Part shown: positions 23,516-35,000 of the stretch, piece after piece | Numbering within the stretch: the stretch's first letter is position 1 | How the letters are laid out: every line of letters starts with the position of its first letter | Assembly: GCA_019828545.1 (NCBI GenBank) | Contig: JACVRA010000128.1 | Coordinates: forward strand, 124,001-188,000 | Direction of reading: 5' to 3' | From: Paracamarosporium sp. OC-R06-R3 | Taxonomy: Eukaryota > Ascomycota > Dothideomycetes > Pleosporales > Didymosphaeriaceae | DNA: 64,000 bases | Notes under the pieces: model-generated | Told to the model about the DNA's origin: nothing | The model's database searches: none | The model's input: the letters and a program-made list of their open reading frames with translations, nothing else | Program-made: the position numbers and the translations under genes

Positions 23516-24517
23516 CTAGAAGGTAAGGGTGTTACCGGCAGTGCCGACAACGGCAGCCTCCACGGCGGATGCCTCGATCAGGGTGTACTGGTACGGGACA
23601 GAGGTAAGGGTGCCCTCAGGAGCAGTGTTATCAGCACTGCCGAAGTCGTTGCCGGTGGCGACGGCGCCGGCATCGTTGTCAACGCTGTACAGAGGCTTCT
23701 TGCTGTCGACCCAGACGTTGTTCTCAACAAGGACCTGAGCGCCAAGGCGAGCGTTGATGCCGTCGTTAACAGCGTTGTAGTAGTTGTTGAAGAAGTGGCC
23801 AGTGCCGAAACGGAGCGAAGGACCGCGAGAGTTGATGTTCTCCCAGTGGTTGTTGTGGTAGGTAACGCGGAGGTGGCCCTTGTCCTCGGACTCGTTGTTG
23901 TCAGAGTGGCCGACGAGTGAAGCCTTCCAGTGGTCGTGGAACTTGGTGTTGGAGATGGTGACAAAGTCAGCAGCGTGGGTCAAATCGATGAGACCATCGT
24001 AGTAGTCCTTGTCGTGGTCGCGGTCGCTAGAGACATCGATGTGGTCGAGCCAAACGTTCTCGGACTTCTGCACAGCGATGGCGTCTCCACCAACAACCTT
24101 CTGGATGGCAAGGTTGCGGATGATGACGTTCTTGGCTTCCTTGACGGTGAGAGTGAAGTTCTCAAGGATAACGGAGCTGTCCTTGCCGAGGATGGACTTG
24201 TTGGAGCCAATCTTCACGTTGTCACCACTGCCCTTGATGCTAGAGGTGATAGTGATGATAGCGGCCTCATCGCCCTTAACAGCCTCAGTGAGCTCCTCTA
24301 GGGAGGAGACGCTGACAGCGCTGCCACCAGCTCCACCGGTGGTTCCTCCGTTCTCACTGGCGTATCCAATGGGGCTGTCGCTGGTGCCGACGCTGGTGCC
24401 GTTTCCGGAGCTGGTGCCGTTCTGGCGAGCGAAAATGCTGCGCTTCTCGAGCATAGGTGTAGGCGCTGCCAGAGCGAGGGCCGAAAGGCCAAGGGGGATG
24501 AAAGATGAGAACCTCAT
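23516..24517 (-). CDS. Secreted pectate lyase, PL1 family
   Basis: Single-exon gene of 333 residues. Residues 1-18 are a signal peptide and a KR pair at 25-26 may be a propeptide cut site. The parallel beta-helix core shows PL1 motifs in order: VWLDHIDV (about 155-162), FHDHWKAS (193-200), and RGPSLRFGTGHFFNNYY (231-247), where the conserved arginines sit. It cleaves alpha-1,4-polygalacturonate by beta-elimination with calcium and acts outside the cell on plant cell walls. Length is normal for the extracellular fungal class. Codon choice is strongly C-ending and biased, as in highly expressed genes. The 182 bp between this gene and the MFS gene hold the shared 3' flank. Confidence 0.95.
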   Translation of the reverse strand: MRFSSFIPLGLSALALAAPTPMLEKRSIFARQNGTSSGNGTSVGTSDSPIGYASENGGTTGGAGGSAVSVSSLEELTEAVKGDEAAIITITSSIKGSGDNVKIGSNKSILGKDSSVILENFTLTVKEAKNVIIRNLAIQKVVGGDAIAVQKSENVWLDHIDVSSDRDHDKDYYDGLIDLTHAADFVTISNTKFHDHWKASLVGHSDNNESEDKGHLRVTYHNNHWENINSRGPSLRFGTGHFFNNYYNAVNDGINARLGAQVLVENNVWVDSKKPLYSVDNDAGAVATGNDFGSADNTAPEGTLTSVPYQYTLIEASAVEAAVVGTAGNTLTF

Positions 24518-26077
24518 TGTTCAGATTGATGAAAAAAGAGTGACGAAAAGAAGAGGCAAAGGACCGTGAAGCTTGATGCAAAGAATGAAAGGACAGCGAA
24601 GGCTAAAGAACAAACGTCTACTGAGAACTTTCGAGTTCTTATAGTTGAGCCGCATAGCACCTCATTTCAAAATCCAGCATTTGGCCGCGCTCTTCTGCGA
24701 TCGATGTTCTAGAAGGGTATAGTAGTCGTACCAATGGTTTCGTATGTTTCCACACACTCATCCCACCAATCACTCGACATGAGGCGCGCGGGAAACGGTT
24801 CGTAAGGTCGGTATATTTACCTATAACGAAGAAGTTTCAGGATGCCAAGGTGATCCGGCTATCTGTATGACAGGCGCTTCGTGATCAGTATGAAACGTCT
24901 TTTCCAAATGCGGGTGTTTCTTCTCCACAACAGCTTGGCAGGGGGCCGAACAGGGATAGTTTGAAACAACGCCTTCATCGCGAACTTCTGCGTCAAAATC
25001 ACGTTCATGACGTGTTCAAGCGGGTAATGGTGTGTTGTTGTGGTAAGCCTACCAATTTTAAGCGCATCCGTCAAACGTGCGGCGTCCGCGAAGCCGAAGT
25101 GGACAGAAGCAGATGAAACATGTTTCAACTCTATAGCTCCACCGGTCTTTGTAATCGTCCCGCAGGGCGGAAATAGGTTGTACGATATGTTGTCATGCCT
25201 TCGTTCGTTTCTGCAATGAGAGATTAGCGACAGTGCATACAAAAACAATGCCTCGTACAACCCATAAAAGCTCTCAATTGAAGCCCCCAAGCGAAACCAA
25301 TTTCAATGTAGGAATCAGAATTCTGTGTTATAGCCGCAAGTTACGTTCAGCATTCTTTTGTGGATGTGATTTGAATAGTAGACACTGGAGGGTCTTCGGA
25401 TAGGAAATGGATTTGAGGGTTGACAGGAACAGTCAAAGAACGGAACGAAACTCAAGCACACATAACGCAAACCTAAGCACAGCTCTTTCCACGAAGATTG
25501 AAAAGGTTATATCCGGTAAACAGTACGTTGCAAGATGTTGCAATGTGTATGCTTCTACCTAAGAAGCCGAGCACGGTTGCAGGCTAAAAGTCAGTGATCT
25601 CTCCCACAGCAGCAACGAGGTCGACAGAGCTCAATTTTCTGTCCTTGAGCTTTAATTTAAAAGCGGCAAGTTCTTTACGTAAAAACAAGAACGATCCGGG
25701 TTCTCTACTGGGTGTTGGATGACTTTGGTGTTGTAATTGGGTGGCCTATAATGTGAGTCGATCTGTTCTGCAGGAACAATTTACAGGCACGTGATGTGAC
25801 ATCATTTTCCCAAGGCGGCGACAACCGTCAAAGAGGACAGAACAGCAACGCAAACAGGCAGCCACGCCAAACGCTATTTACGCTATTCAAGCCACTCAAT
25901 CTTCTGGGACCTTGACTGCCCTTACAGTCGAGCACCTTTCTTTACAACCAGACTTGCCAATCCTGCGCACAAAGCTTCAACACCGCATTGTATATCTGGG
26001 TTGATCCAGACTTACCTCCACCTACTGCTCTACAAAGCATACCACCCTCTTTATCGCTCCACCCACCCACCACAACC
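24518..26077. other. Intergenic region
   Basis: Contains the pectate lyase promoter (to about 24800) and a long leader for the proline-rich gene. A 143-codon minus frame at 25290-24859 has no family feature and is not called. Confidence 0.4.
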
Positions 26078-26743
26078 ATGCCACCAATCCAACTCCACAA
26101 AAACGACCCCATAACAGCCGCCAAACCCACCGGCATCACGCCCCAAACCGCACAGGACACACCCCAAAACCCACCACCCACACGCACAACGCCCGCCTCC
26201 GTCCCCGCGACCACAACGGCAGACGCCTCCCTGCCACCTCCACCCCAGCCCGGCGCGCGACCCCTCGCCCCAACCGCACCCTCAAACACCACAACCGACA
26301 ATCCTCCACCGCCACAACCAAGCTTCACAGCAACACACCTCACGACCGAGACCCGCCTCTCTGGTCCCCCGCCCCAATTCCACATCCCGCCCCCCAGCGA
26401 CGCCCAACTAGCAGGCCGCTCGACTGTACCCTCGACGACGGCCAGCGGACCTGGTCCCACGAGACTGGACACGGGTATACCGCAGCCGTCGCCATTCCAG
26501 CAGGAGCACAGCGGAGGGGCGCTGCCTAGGAGCAGCCTGGAACACCCGCCGGGGTATCAGCAAGCGCCTGATAACTCACCGTATGCGGCGAATGGAGGGT
26601 CGTTGGGGACGGGCGGCGTGAGCGGGGTGGGTGCACAAGATGGGGAGGGTGTGGGTGCGCAGGCGTGGAATATGCTGGCTAAGGCGGGAGAGGCACTGAA
26701 GAAGGGGGAGGAGGCTGTTTGGAAGGCGGTGAGGGAGAAGTAA
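26078..26743 (+). CDS. Proline-rich conserved fungal protein
   Basis: Single exon, 221 residues from the ATG of MPPIQLHKNDPI. This N-terminal motif recurs in short proline-rich proteins of many filamentous ascomycetes (from memory of the family). Residues 10-150 are Pro/Thr/Ala-rich and probably disordered. The last 30 residues form a charged amphipathic helix (AWNMLAKAGEALKKGEEAVW). No enzyme or binding domain is visible and function is unknown. An upstream in-frame ATG at 25988 would add 30 residues but lacks the conserved start. Confidence 0.7.
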   Translation: MPPIQLHKNDPITAAKPTGITPQTAQDTPQNPPPTRTTPASVPATTTADASLPPPPQPGARPLAPTAPSNTTTDNPPPPQPSFTATHLTTETRLSGPPPQFHIPPPSDAQLAGRSTVPSTTASGPGPTRLDTGIPQPSPFQQEHSGGALPRSSLEHPPGYQQAPDNSPYAANGGSLGTGGVSGVGAQDGEGVGAQAWNMLAKAGEALKKGEEAVWKAVREK

Positions 26744-27249
26744 GCACTTAGTAAATGTGGCGTGGATGGGAGCATAGAGCAAGCGAGCCACGATGTAGGT
26801 TGACCAAACGCATATCGGAGGGTTAAAGATCGAGTACTACCAGGTACCATGTATAAGTTGGAATTACGGATGGACTTTAAAGTTAGGAGTTAAGTGTAGT
26901 ATGCAATAGATAATCACAATGTCACACAATTATCAGAAGGCAATCAGTAAGAGAGAACCAGCATGAACTTCTATAGTGCACTATTTTCCCCAGCACCAGC
27001 GATAGCAAGGAATACAGCAAAGGGAAATGACATGTAATACAAGATGCCGTGGGAAAAAGATGTGCCGGGCAAGTAAAGTACAAGGTGTGTTATCACCGAC
27101 GCGTGCTTTTCGTTACCAAGAACAAGCTTCTGCCCTAGAGACGGGCATTGTATTGCTCCTTCAACCACCACCGCGATCCTCACACCGAGATCAGATCATC
27201 CCTCCACATCGTTCCATTAGGGTATCGGAAATTGTTGTGAACGAGACGC
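26744..27249. other. Intergenic, convergent 3' ends
   Basis: Holds the 3' UTRs of the proline-rich gene and the ADP/ATP carrier gene. No gene seen. Confidence 0.4.
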
Positions 27250-28663
27250 TTAACCGGATCCACCCTTGAACTTCTTGCCGAACATGATGAGCTGCACCTG
27301 GTCGTAGATGGAGAGCACACCAGCACCGGCAACACCACGGAGGATATTGGCACCAGCACCCTTGAAGAGAGACTTGACACCCTCGGCGGCGATGATCTGG
27401 CGGGCGGCATCGGCGGAAGACTTGTACTTGACGGCCTCACCGGAGGTCATCATCATACGACGACGGATGGTGTCAAGAGGGTAGGAAGCGATACCAGCAC
27501 CAGTGGTGACAGTCCAGCCGAGCAAGAAAGAGGCCAAGAAGTTACCCTCGAGAGGACCGACAAGGACGACAGGCTTGATGGAGTCGTACATACCGAAGTA
27601 CAGACCACGGTAGACGACTATACCAAGAACGGAGGGCATGAAACCACGGTAGAGACCGGCAATACCGTCGGAAGCGAGGGTCTTCTTGTAGACATCGACG
27701 AGACCGTTGAACTGACGGTCACCACCCTTCTTAGCGTTCTTGGCGTCGTTGGCAAGACGGGTACGGGCGTAGTCGAGGGAGTAGACGAAGAGGAGGGAGG
27801 TGGCACCAGCAGCCTGCGGACGTTAGCATGTTGTTGTACAGAAACTTTGGCTGTCATCACTTACACCACCGGAGGCCAAGTTACCGGCCATCCACTTAGC
27901 GTAACCGTCACGCTCCTTCTTGAAAGCGAACATGGACTTGTAGGTGTCACGGAAAGCGAAGTTCAGGGCCTGGGTAGGGAAGTAACGGATGACGTTGGCA
28001 GTGTTACCGCGCCACAGGGAGAGGACACCCTCCTGCTGGGAGGTACGGCGGAAGCACTCAACGATACCATCGTACTTGCGGTCGAGACGGCCAGTCTTAA
28101 GCATCTCATCCTGTAGCACATTGTGGTCAGCGACGAGGTCGGCAGTCGATGGAAATCGGTTCGCCTTACCTGGTTCTGGATGAGGAGCTTGACACGCTCG
28201 ATGGGGGCGGCGGCGGTCTTCGAGACGGCGGCAGAGACACCACCCACTGTTGACAAGGGTTAGCAACTGTGTTCCGACCAGAAAAGTTTTTCCGAGCTTG
28301 CGCATCAATGCCAGAAGCCAATTGGCCCCAGAATCGATGGCAGTTCCAATGCTGGTCAAGACGTACTCAAGAAATCGACCACGAAGCCCTATGCGCAGAT
28401 TAGCAGCTGTATCTCATTGTTGCCAGAGCTATCGAAGTTCAACCCAGGACCACGCATCCATCGCCAAAAGCCACAATGCCATCTCGCAGTATCGTCGCGG
28501 TGCTCTGGAGGCATCGCGCGGTGCCATTGAGATGTGATTGATGTCCTTTGGCGGCTGGGAGATGCGGATATGGCCAGGTGTCGGGAGCTCGAGGGTGTCG
28601 AGGAATACTCACGGGCATGCCCATGAAGGACTTCTCCGCCTGGTTAACTTCTCCCTTGGCCAT
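27250..28663 (-). CDS. Mitochondrial ADP/ATP carrier
   Basis: Five exons, 28663-28613, 28388-28367, 28246-28170, 28110-27865 and 27813-27250, encode 319 residues. Exon 2 is a 22-nt micro-exon that joins MGMP to [33 protein letters not shown] with no frame change. Three mitochondrial carrier repeats are present, with PxE/D-x-x-R/K signatures, and the nucleotide-carrier motif RRRMMM at about 249-254 is diagnostic. It exchanges matrix ATP for cytosolic ADP across the inner mitochondrial membrane. Codon bias is strong (C-ending), as expected for an abundant protein. The gene is intron-rich at its 5' end, where translation and mRNA output are often controlled. Confidence 0.95.
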
Positions 28664-30359
28664 TTTGTCGGTATGGAGAGGAGATTTGATAAGGTGAGGA
28701 TGGATGGAAGTTGTTGAGGGACTGGAGGCTTTTGAAGGCCAGCAGGAGCGACGCAGAAATCTTTCGCCGCCCGGACCATCTCAGCACTTGGCGCGCTAGT
28801 CCGCCTTAGTCAACCGCTTCTCCGGCTGCTCTCGAAACCTCGGGGAGGGCGATTTTTCGGTTTGCCGTGGCAGCGGAGTAATTGCGCTAAAATCACCGTT
28901 GCTGGCAGTACATCATCGTGCTGCTCTGGGGCTGCGCCTTCAGCATCCTGCCGATACCGCCCTCAATCGCTCCCATAGCAGCCATGCCTCGCTGCCTCAT
29001 CCACGCCTCCAACATTATCACAAGCCATGACCCTAACCGCCGCGGCTGACCCCTGCGCGTTGCCGTAACAACTCGTCGGATACCTTTTGGCGCAACCACC
29101 ACACCCTGCCCTCCCACGGCCTCCCTATCTCACTAGAGCGAGATCCATTTCACGGGGTACCCACAGCTTCGCAATTCCCATTGCCATTGCTGGATCTTCC
29201 GGCCTCGTTCCGCGCGCCGTCGCGAAAAAAGGCTCAGGCCCAGATGGAGATAGGGGTCGGGTAATCTCGGGCCGCTGGGGCCAATGACCGCCCCGGGTCA
29301 GCAAACTCTGCGACGAGGCTGTGGCTCAGGGTCCGGAATGGCAAAGAGAAGAGACGTGGCTAGGCCATTGCGACGTCAACTGCGGCTGTCGTGTGCTACA
29401 TGTACTCTTGCATACTGCTTGACGGTGAACATGATTGAGCAGGAAACTCTTTTACAGCAGAAGCAGAAGCTGATCACCGATCTGCCAGACACGGAGAATC
29501 TTCTTGGTATCGGATCCGGACCCGTTGCTTGCCAAGTTGATACACCAACAGTTTGAGCCCGGCAGTCAACCCGGGAGGCTTGTTGAGACCAAACGTCTCT
29601 CTTTACGATTTTTATTCAAAATTCTACACACCGTGTCTACATGGCCCGATGTATGATGGCAGGCTTACATAAATTCTTTCTCTTAAATGAATTAGACAGG
29701 TATTAATTAAAGCTCTATTTCGGGTTCCATAGAGTCGTGGATTACCATGTTAGGAGAAGGTCGTGTTAGGAAGTCTGCGCTAGAGTAGACGGGCCCACCT
29801 CCACTGTCAAGCGTAGCCTAGTCGATAAGTAAAGCAAGTTGAAGGAGTTGATAACTTGACGTGGATTGACGTCGAGGTAAATTCAACCCGAACAATCGGT
29901 CGCCAGCAACAATCTTGAGCTTCACTTCTTAACCTTTCTCTTCCGCGCTTCCCACAGTCCGTCTGCATAAACCGTTCTTCCTATATGGTTTTCCAAACTA
30001 CTCTAGTTGTCAGCCTTCCTTAAGAGCAGTAAAACGTGCAGTCGAAACACCACCAACCCCAGCTTTTATCCCAGTCGCTGTTCGACCTTAGAAAATCCGA
30101 CCAGTCAGTAGAAACAAACTGTTCATGAACAGTCCAAGTCATCGATCGCTAGCAAGTCACAGTCTATGCCCTCGATTTAAACTCTAGCAACAAATCTCTT
30201 CAACGTTTGATAACCTTTTCTCCATTCTCGTTCCATGTACCAACCTCACTCTAAACTTTTCAATACTGCCAATCAAAACTAGATAATTTGATCCTCCACC
30301 TTGCCAACCACCACTACATATCATCCTTCTAACAATGCACTATCCACTCCACGCCTCAC
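28664..30359. other. Intergenic region
   Basis: About 1.7 kb. The first 200 bp should be the carrier promoter. A plus-strand frame of 90 codons at 29284-29556 lacks any feature. From 29580 onward the DNA is AT-rich. Nothing supported. Confidence 0.4.
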
Positions 30360-31394
30360 TCAAACCTCCCTCAAAGCCTTTACACGCGCCTCCACAGCCC
30401 TCTTCGACACCCCAATATCCCTCGCAGCATCAAAACCATGCGGCACGCCCTCCCAAAGACGAAACTCAACCCCATTCCCACCAGCAGTCAATCTCTCCGC
30501 AAACGCCACACACTCATCCCGAAACTCATCCAACCCCCCAACCTCGATATACGTCCTCGGCAGCCCAGTTACATCCTGTGCTCGCGACGGCGCCGCATAC
30601 GGCGAAACGTCTGCATCCACGCGGCCCGCTTTGTCACCGCCGAGATACGCCTCCCAGCACATGGTCAGCATCTTTACCGTCTGGTTTTCAGGGTTCCACG
30701 CTGGGTTCTGCGTGATGGATCGATCGTCCAGCATGGGGTAGACTAGAATCTGGCTCTTGAGAGGAGGGGAGAGGCCTTGGTCGCGGGCCATAAGTGTGAT
30801 GCCTGCGGCTAGCCCGCCGCCTGAACTCTCGCCAAAGATGCCGATGCGCGCTGCGTCTACGCCTAGGCTTGCCGCGTTTGCGGACAGCCATTTCAGTGCT
30901 GCGTAGCCATCTTCGATGGCAGCTGGGTAGGGGTCTTCTGGCGCGAGGCGGTATTCTACCGAGAAAAATTGGACGTTTGAAAGGGAGACTAGTTCTGCTA
31001 TGGCACGCTCGAACATGTTGACGCTGTTGCCGCAGTGGCCGCCGCCGTGAAAGTGCAGAATTGCTGGGTGCAGCTGCTGAGCAGGCTGTGATGTCTGCGG
31101 TGGGCTGAAGCGGAAAACTTCAATGGATGTTCCGTCAAGAGAAGTAACCGTGTGCGATGTTTTGGTGATACTGGGCTGTGGTGGGTATTGTGCGTAGATG
31201 TTGCGCAACATTACTTCATTGGCTGGGCGCATCTCTTGGATAGACTTGAGGGGAGGAGGAGGCGGTGTGTCGACGGGGAAAACGGAGGCGAGCCATTGTG
31301 CATATTCAGGATCGAGTTTTGGAGCAGACAATATCGCTTGAATTGAGTCTTTGCTTGCATTGTCTGCATTGGTAGAAGTGTTTTCGTGGGACAT
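30360..31394 (-). CDS. Alpha/beta hydrolase, hormone-sensitive-lipase (fold-3) family
   Basis: Single exon, 344 residues from the MSHENT start; an in-frame ATG at 31463 would add 23 residues that look unlike the family. The oxyanion motif HGGG is at about 116-119 after FHF, the nucleophile elbow GESSG at about 188-192, and the acid and base in GGLDEFRDE (Asp about 289) and VPHGFD (His about 319). These are the marks of the HSL/alpha-beta hydrolase-3 group, which act as carboxylesterases or lipases on small acyl esters. No signal peptide, so probably intracellular. Substrate unknown. Confidence 0.9.
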   Translation of the reverse strand: MSHENTSTNADNASKDSIQAILSAPKLDPEYAQWLASVFPVDTPPPPPLKSIQEMRPANEVMLRNIYAQYPPQPSITKTSHTVTSLDGTSIEVFRFSPPQTSQPAQQLHPAILHFHGGGHCGNSVNMFERAIAELVSLSNVQFFSVEYRLAPEDPYPAAIEDGYAALKWLSANAASLGVDAARIGIFGESSGGGLAAGITLMARDQGLSPPLKSQILVYPMLDDRSITQNPAWNPENQTVKMLTMCWEAYLGGDKAGRVDADVSPYAAPSRAQDVTGLPRTYIEVGGLDEFRDECVAFAERLTAGGNGVEFRLWEGVPHGFDAARDIGVSKRAVEARVKALREV

Positions 31395-32070
31395 GATTTT
31401 CGATCGAAGTCTTCTTGGGACAATGTTCTTCAGACAAATGTTCGAGGGCTTCAAGTATGACAAGCGGATTGACTGGTGTTGGGTTATCGCTCGGTGACCT
31501 TTAGAAAGCCAAAAGCTGAGGCTGCAAATTTATATCCATATGCATTTCCCGTTTTAGTCGCGCACGTGCTACCAAGACGCAACGCGTACGCCCCAGGCAG
31601 CAACATTCACACACATGCAACGAGACGGTATATAATTATCCGGATACCGGAAGAGGCTCTATCCGAAATTTGAAACTGCACAATTGTCAGTTTTGTGACA
31701 TTCCAGCCCCACAATATCGTTTCTCCGAGCCATCTACAGTACGAACTACTCGCGATTTGGAATCTAGGATGAGCTCAGCACGTGTACGTGTACACCGCGC
31801 CACTTATGCTCAGGGTACAGTGGAGCATTTGAAGCTCTCAAAAAGGGGCAACGGATAAATGCAGTTTTGGGAAAGCTTTGTTTATACAAATCATATCAAA
31901 GGGTATCATTGGGTTTGTTCTAGCCTAACTATAACACTTTGAACTCAAGTACGTTCTGCCGACGTATATTCTGCACCATCCATAACACATTGCGTCCTTA
32001 TTGTATGCCTCAATAAATGCTACCAGCATTTGCGACCTTCCCGACAGCCTCCCAAAGGCGCAAGCGGGTT
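31395..32070. other. Intergenic region
   Basis: Promoter of the hydrolase and 3' flank of the large WD40 gene. No gene seen. Confidence 0.4.
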
Positions 32071-35000
32071 TCACAGTGGCGGTGACTCCGGTCGATCAAT
32101 TGCTAGCGAGAAGTAGTAATCTGTTAATGCATTCATCTCATCCCCAAAGCTCGTGCTATCAGGAGAATCCGTGTCAAGGTTTGCCAAGTACAAATCCTTT
32201 TTGTACCCCTTGAGCTGCGGAATGTCGACGAGTTCGCGGCAGCGCTTGTGACTGTCTTCAACGAGATCGTAGCCCAAAGCCCCAATCTCCCAAGTACGGT
32301 TGCATACAAGACACTCAAAGACCTCAGTCTGAGGTTGAAGCTGTCCCGAAGTCGAGTTTGTATGACCGCATCGTAGGCATGCGAAAGAGCAGCGCTCGCA
32401 TCGAGGGAGGGTTGCGATATCAGAGGAATTGAGGTCACTGGAAGGACGAGCAGCACGTCCACACAATGAGCATGGGACTTTCCCAGGTAGGAGCTTGAGG
32501 TTCACAGGTCCAACTTCCCATTGCACGCGCAGTTCATCAGGAATGCGATCCACGCTCCGGCCAGAGTCACCAGTCTCCTCGCTTGTGACCTTGAAAGAAT
32601 ACGATTCGGGGTCAAGGCACGCCGTACAAGGAGATTCTGACGTAGTCGAAAATTGAAGCTGCATTTCTAATGCTTGTTCACGGAGGAAGGGCGCATCCAC
32701 ACTCGTGTCATAAGGTCCAGCGTAGGAAGGGCCTTGTACCGCTTGTTTGATAGGTAAACCTCCCATTGGCTTGATGACCATTTGGCCTGTCTCAATGAGT
32801 TCCTTGGCGTAGACGATTCCAGATTCAGCAGCTGTAGTTCTATCTTGCGAAGACTGCGCCTCGATATCGGTATCATCTTCATCGACGTTGTACGGAATGT
32901 ACTTCATCCTGTCTACATCCCTGAGAGAGCAGTCATCTCGGCCTACTTCAAGGACGTTGATAGATCCATTTACCTCACCCAACAAAAGTCGGCTCCGGTC
33001 GGGGCTAAAAGCACCGGACATGATGCCAGAATCGACGGTGATGAGATCTTTGACGAAGGTCTCTTCTTCGGATCGTGCCACGTTCCAGACCTTGACCACA
33101 CCGTCAGATGAGCCGCTATAAAGCCTCGTGGCGTTGTCGCCCCAGCTAAGGAAACGAATGCCGGAGTCAGTGAGCTCGGGATCAACGCCCTCTTCAAGAG
33201 GCATGAGGGAGCTGCCATGAGCGAGCTCACGTAGGTAGTGATTAGGGTTGCGGATGTCCCACACGTAAGCTCGTCCGCTTGTGCACCCGGCAGCAACCAG
33301 AAAATCGTCTCCAGGACTAGACAAATCAGCCGACAGCGCTTTCAATTCAGAATCGATCACTTACCACCACACGACATCGTTTATGTCCTGCGCTCGGCAC
33401 TCAAGCTGCATAAGCGCACTAAACTTGTCTTCCATGCCTTTTCCCTGTTCGGTATACAACCGGACAGTCGATCGCGTTCCTCGATTGACATTCTGGCCTG
33501 CCACAGTCGCTACTACAAACCAGCGTTCTCTGGGATGGAAGGCCAAGTCAAACACAAACTTTCCTGAGCCCCATATGTTGAGCTGCTTGTTCCCATTGAT
33601 ATCCCATAAGCAAAGGTCTCCACTCGTATCTCTTCCGTCTTCGCGCACGTGGGTACCAAAACCTCCAAGCAGGAGATTTTCGTACCTAGGTGAAAAGTGG
33701 AGCGCGGTCGGCAGGATACTCAGGTCTGGCCGGGCGGCAGCCTTTTCAGAGCTGAAATTGATAGTATTCGGTGGCTGTAGCAGGTCCTCCTCGTTTATAC
33801 GTAATACCTTCACGGAGTTGCCTATCGACTTTTCAGTAGCAGTTGCAAGTACGCCCAAAGTATTAACGGCCATCAGGCTTATTTCGGATTTGTGATGCAA
33901 GGAGACAGCCTCAGTTGGCTGCGAGCCGTCATATTTGGTCTCCCATATCCATACATTCTGATCATAACCACCAGAGAACATCAACCTTCCGTCGGGCGAA
34001 AAAGCGACTGAGGTGACCGTTTGATAGAGTTTTGGATCTTGTGAGGCATACATCGCGTGAGTCGAGTTCGGGCCCGATTCAGGCTTCGGTCGGGGAACAT
34101 AGTGGTTTCCTAACTCGTTGATAGTGTTGCGTGACACGTCACCAAATAACAGATTGTTGGGCCGGTTGTATTGCATGGAGTGAGGGTCACTGACGCAGAT
34201 GGCACCAGCGGCAAAGCATTGTCCATCAACAGACCATGCGACAGCATGAACATCGCTTGAAGCCCCTGTATAGGAGCAGAGAGGTCCGAAGGAGTCCTGG
34301 AGCTTGTTCTTCAACTGATATGATATTGGCCTCGTTGCTGCACTCCATCCTCTGTGTGATTGAACACCAATTTCGCGTCTTCGTAACATGGAAGACGTCG
34401 ACAACTTTGCTTCTGAACTGAAAGATTTATCAGGCCTTGATGCTGCTAGTCTCTCAATACGGGGAGCAGCGCAACGAAGCTTATCCTCCTTTGCATCTTG
34501 GAGAAACGCATCAATACTTTGTCGGCTTCGAGAGTGCAACTTTGCATGAAGTGTGCTGGATAGACGTAGGATAGTGGGTTCTGTAAGCCCGTTCAATAGT
34601 TCCTTAAGGCGTTTTCGTTGACTGCGCCTAGGTAAGATCAGTTGAGGGTTCAGTAAGCGCATGATCATGTTCTCCACAAAATCTAGCTCTGTGCGACTGA
34701 AGTCGACATGTACCAGAATGCCTTGCCAGTCGCGACTGAGTAACTGGTTCCACTCAAAATTACGAGGCACGTTTTGAAGAGTTGAGCGCTGCGAGGAGGA
34801 AAGATATGGCAGCTGCTCTGTATTTGATGCAACGTTTGGATTATGAGCAGTCAGAGCGAGGAGAGCGTCATCTCGATCAAAGTCAACTGAAATAGGTTCA
34901 TTGTCCACAGCGATAGCCTTTTCTGGTACTGAGACGAGATCTTCGGGAGGTTCGGATTTAATAGACCTTTCCTCCATAGTTTCGAGCACGTCGTCATCAA

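Noticed and set aside
24859..25290. 143-codon minus-strand frame upstream of the pectate lyase
   Set aside because: No recognisable motif and basic random-looking tail; not supported as a gene.
29284..29556. 90-codon plus-strand frame
   Set aside because: No conserved features; lies between two well supported genes with no promoter cue.
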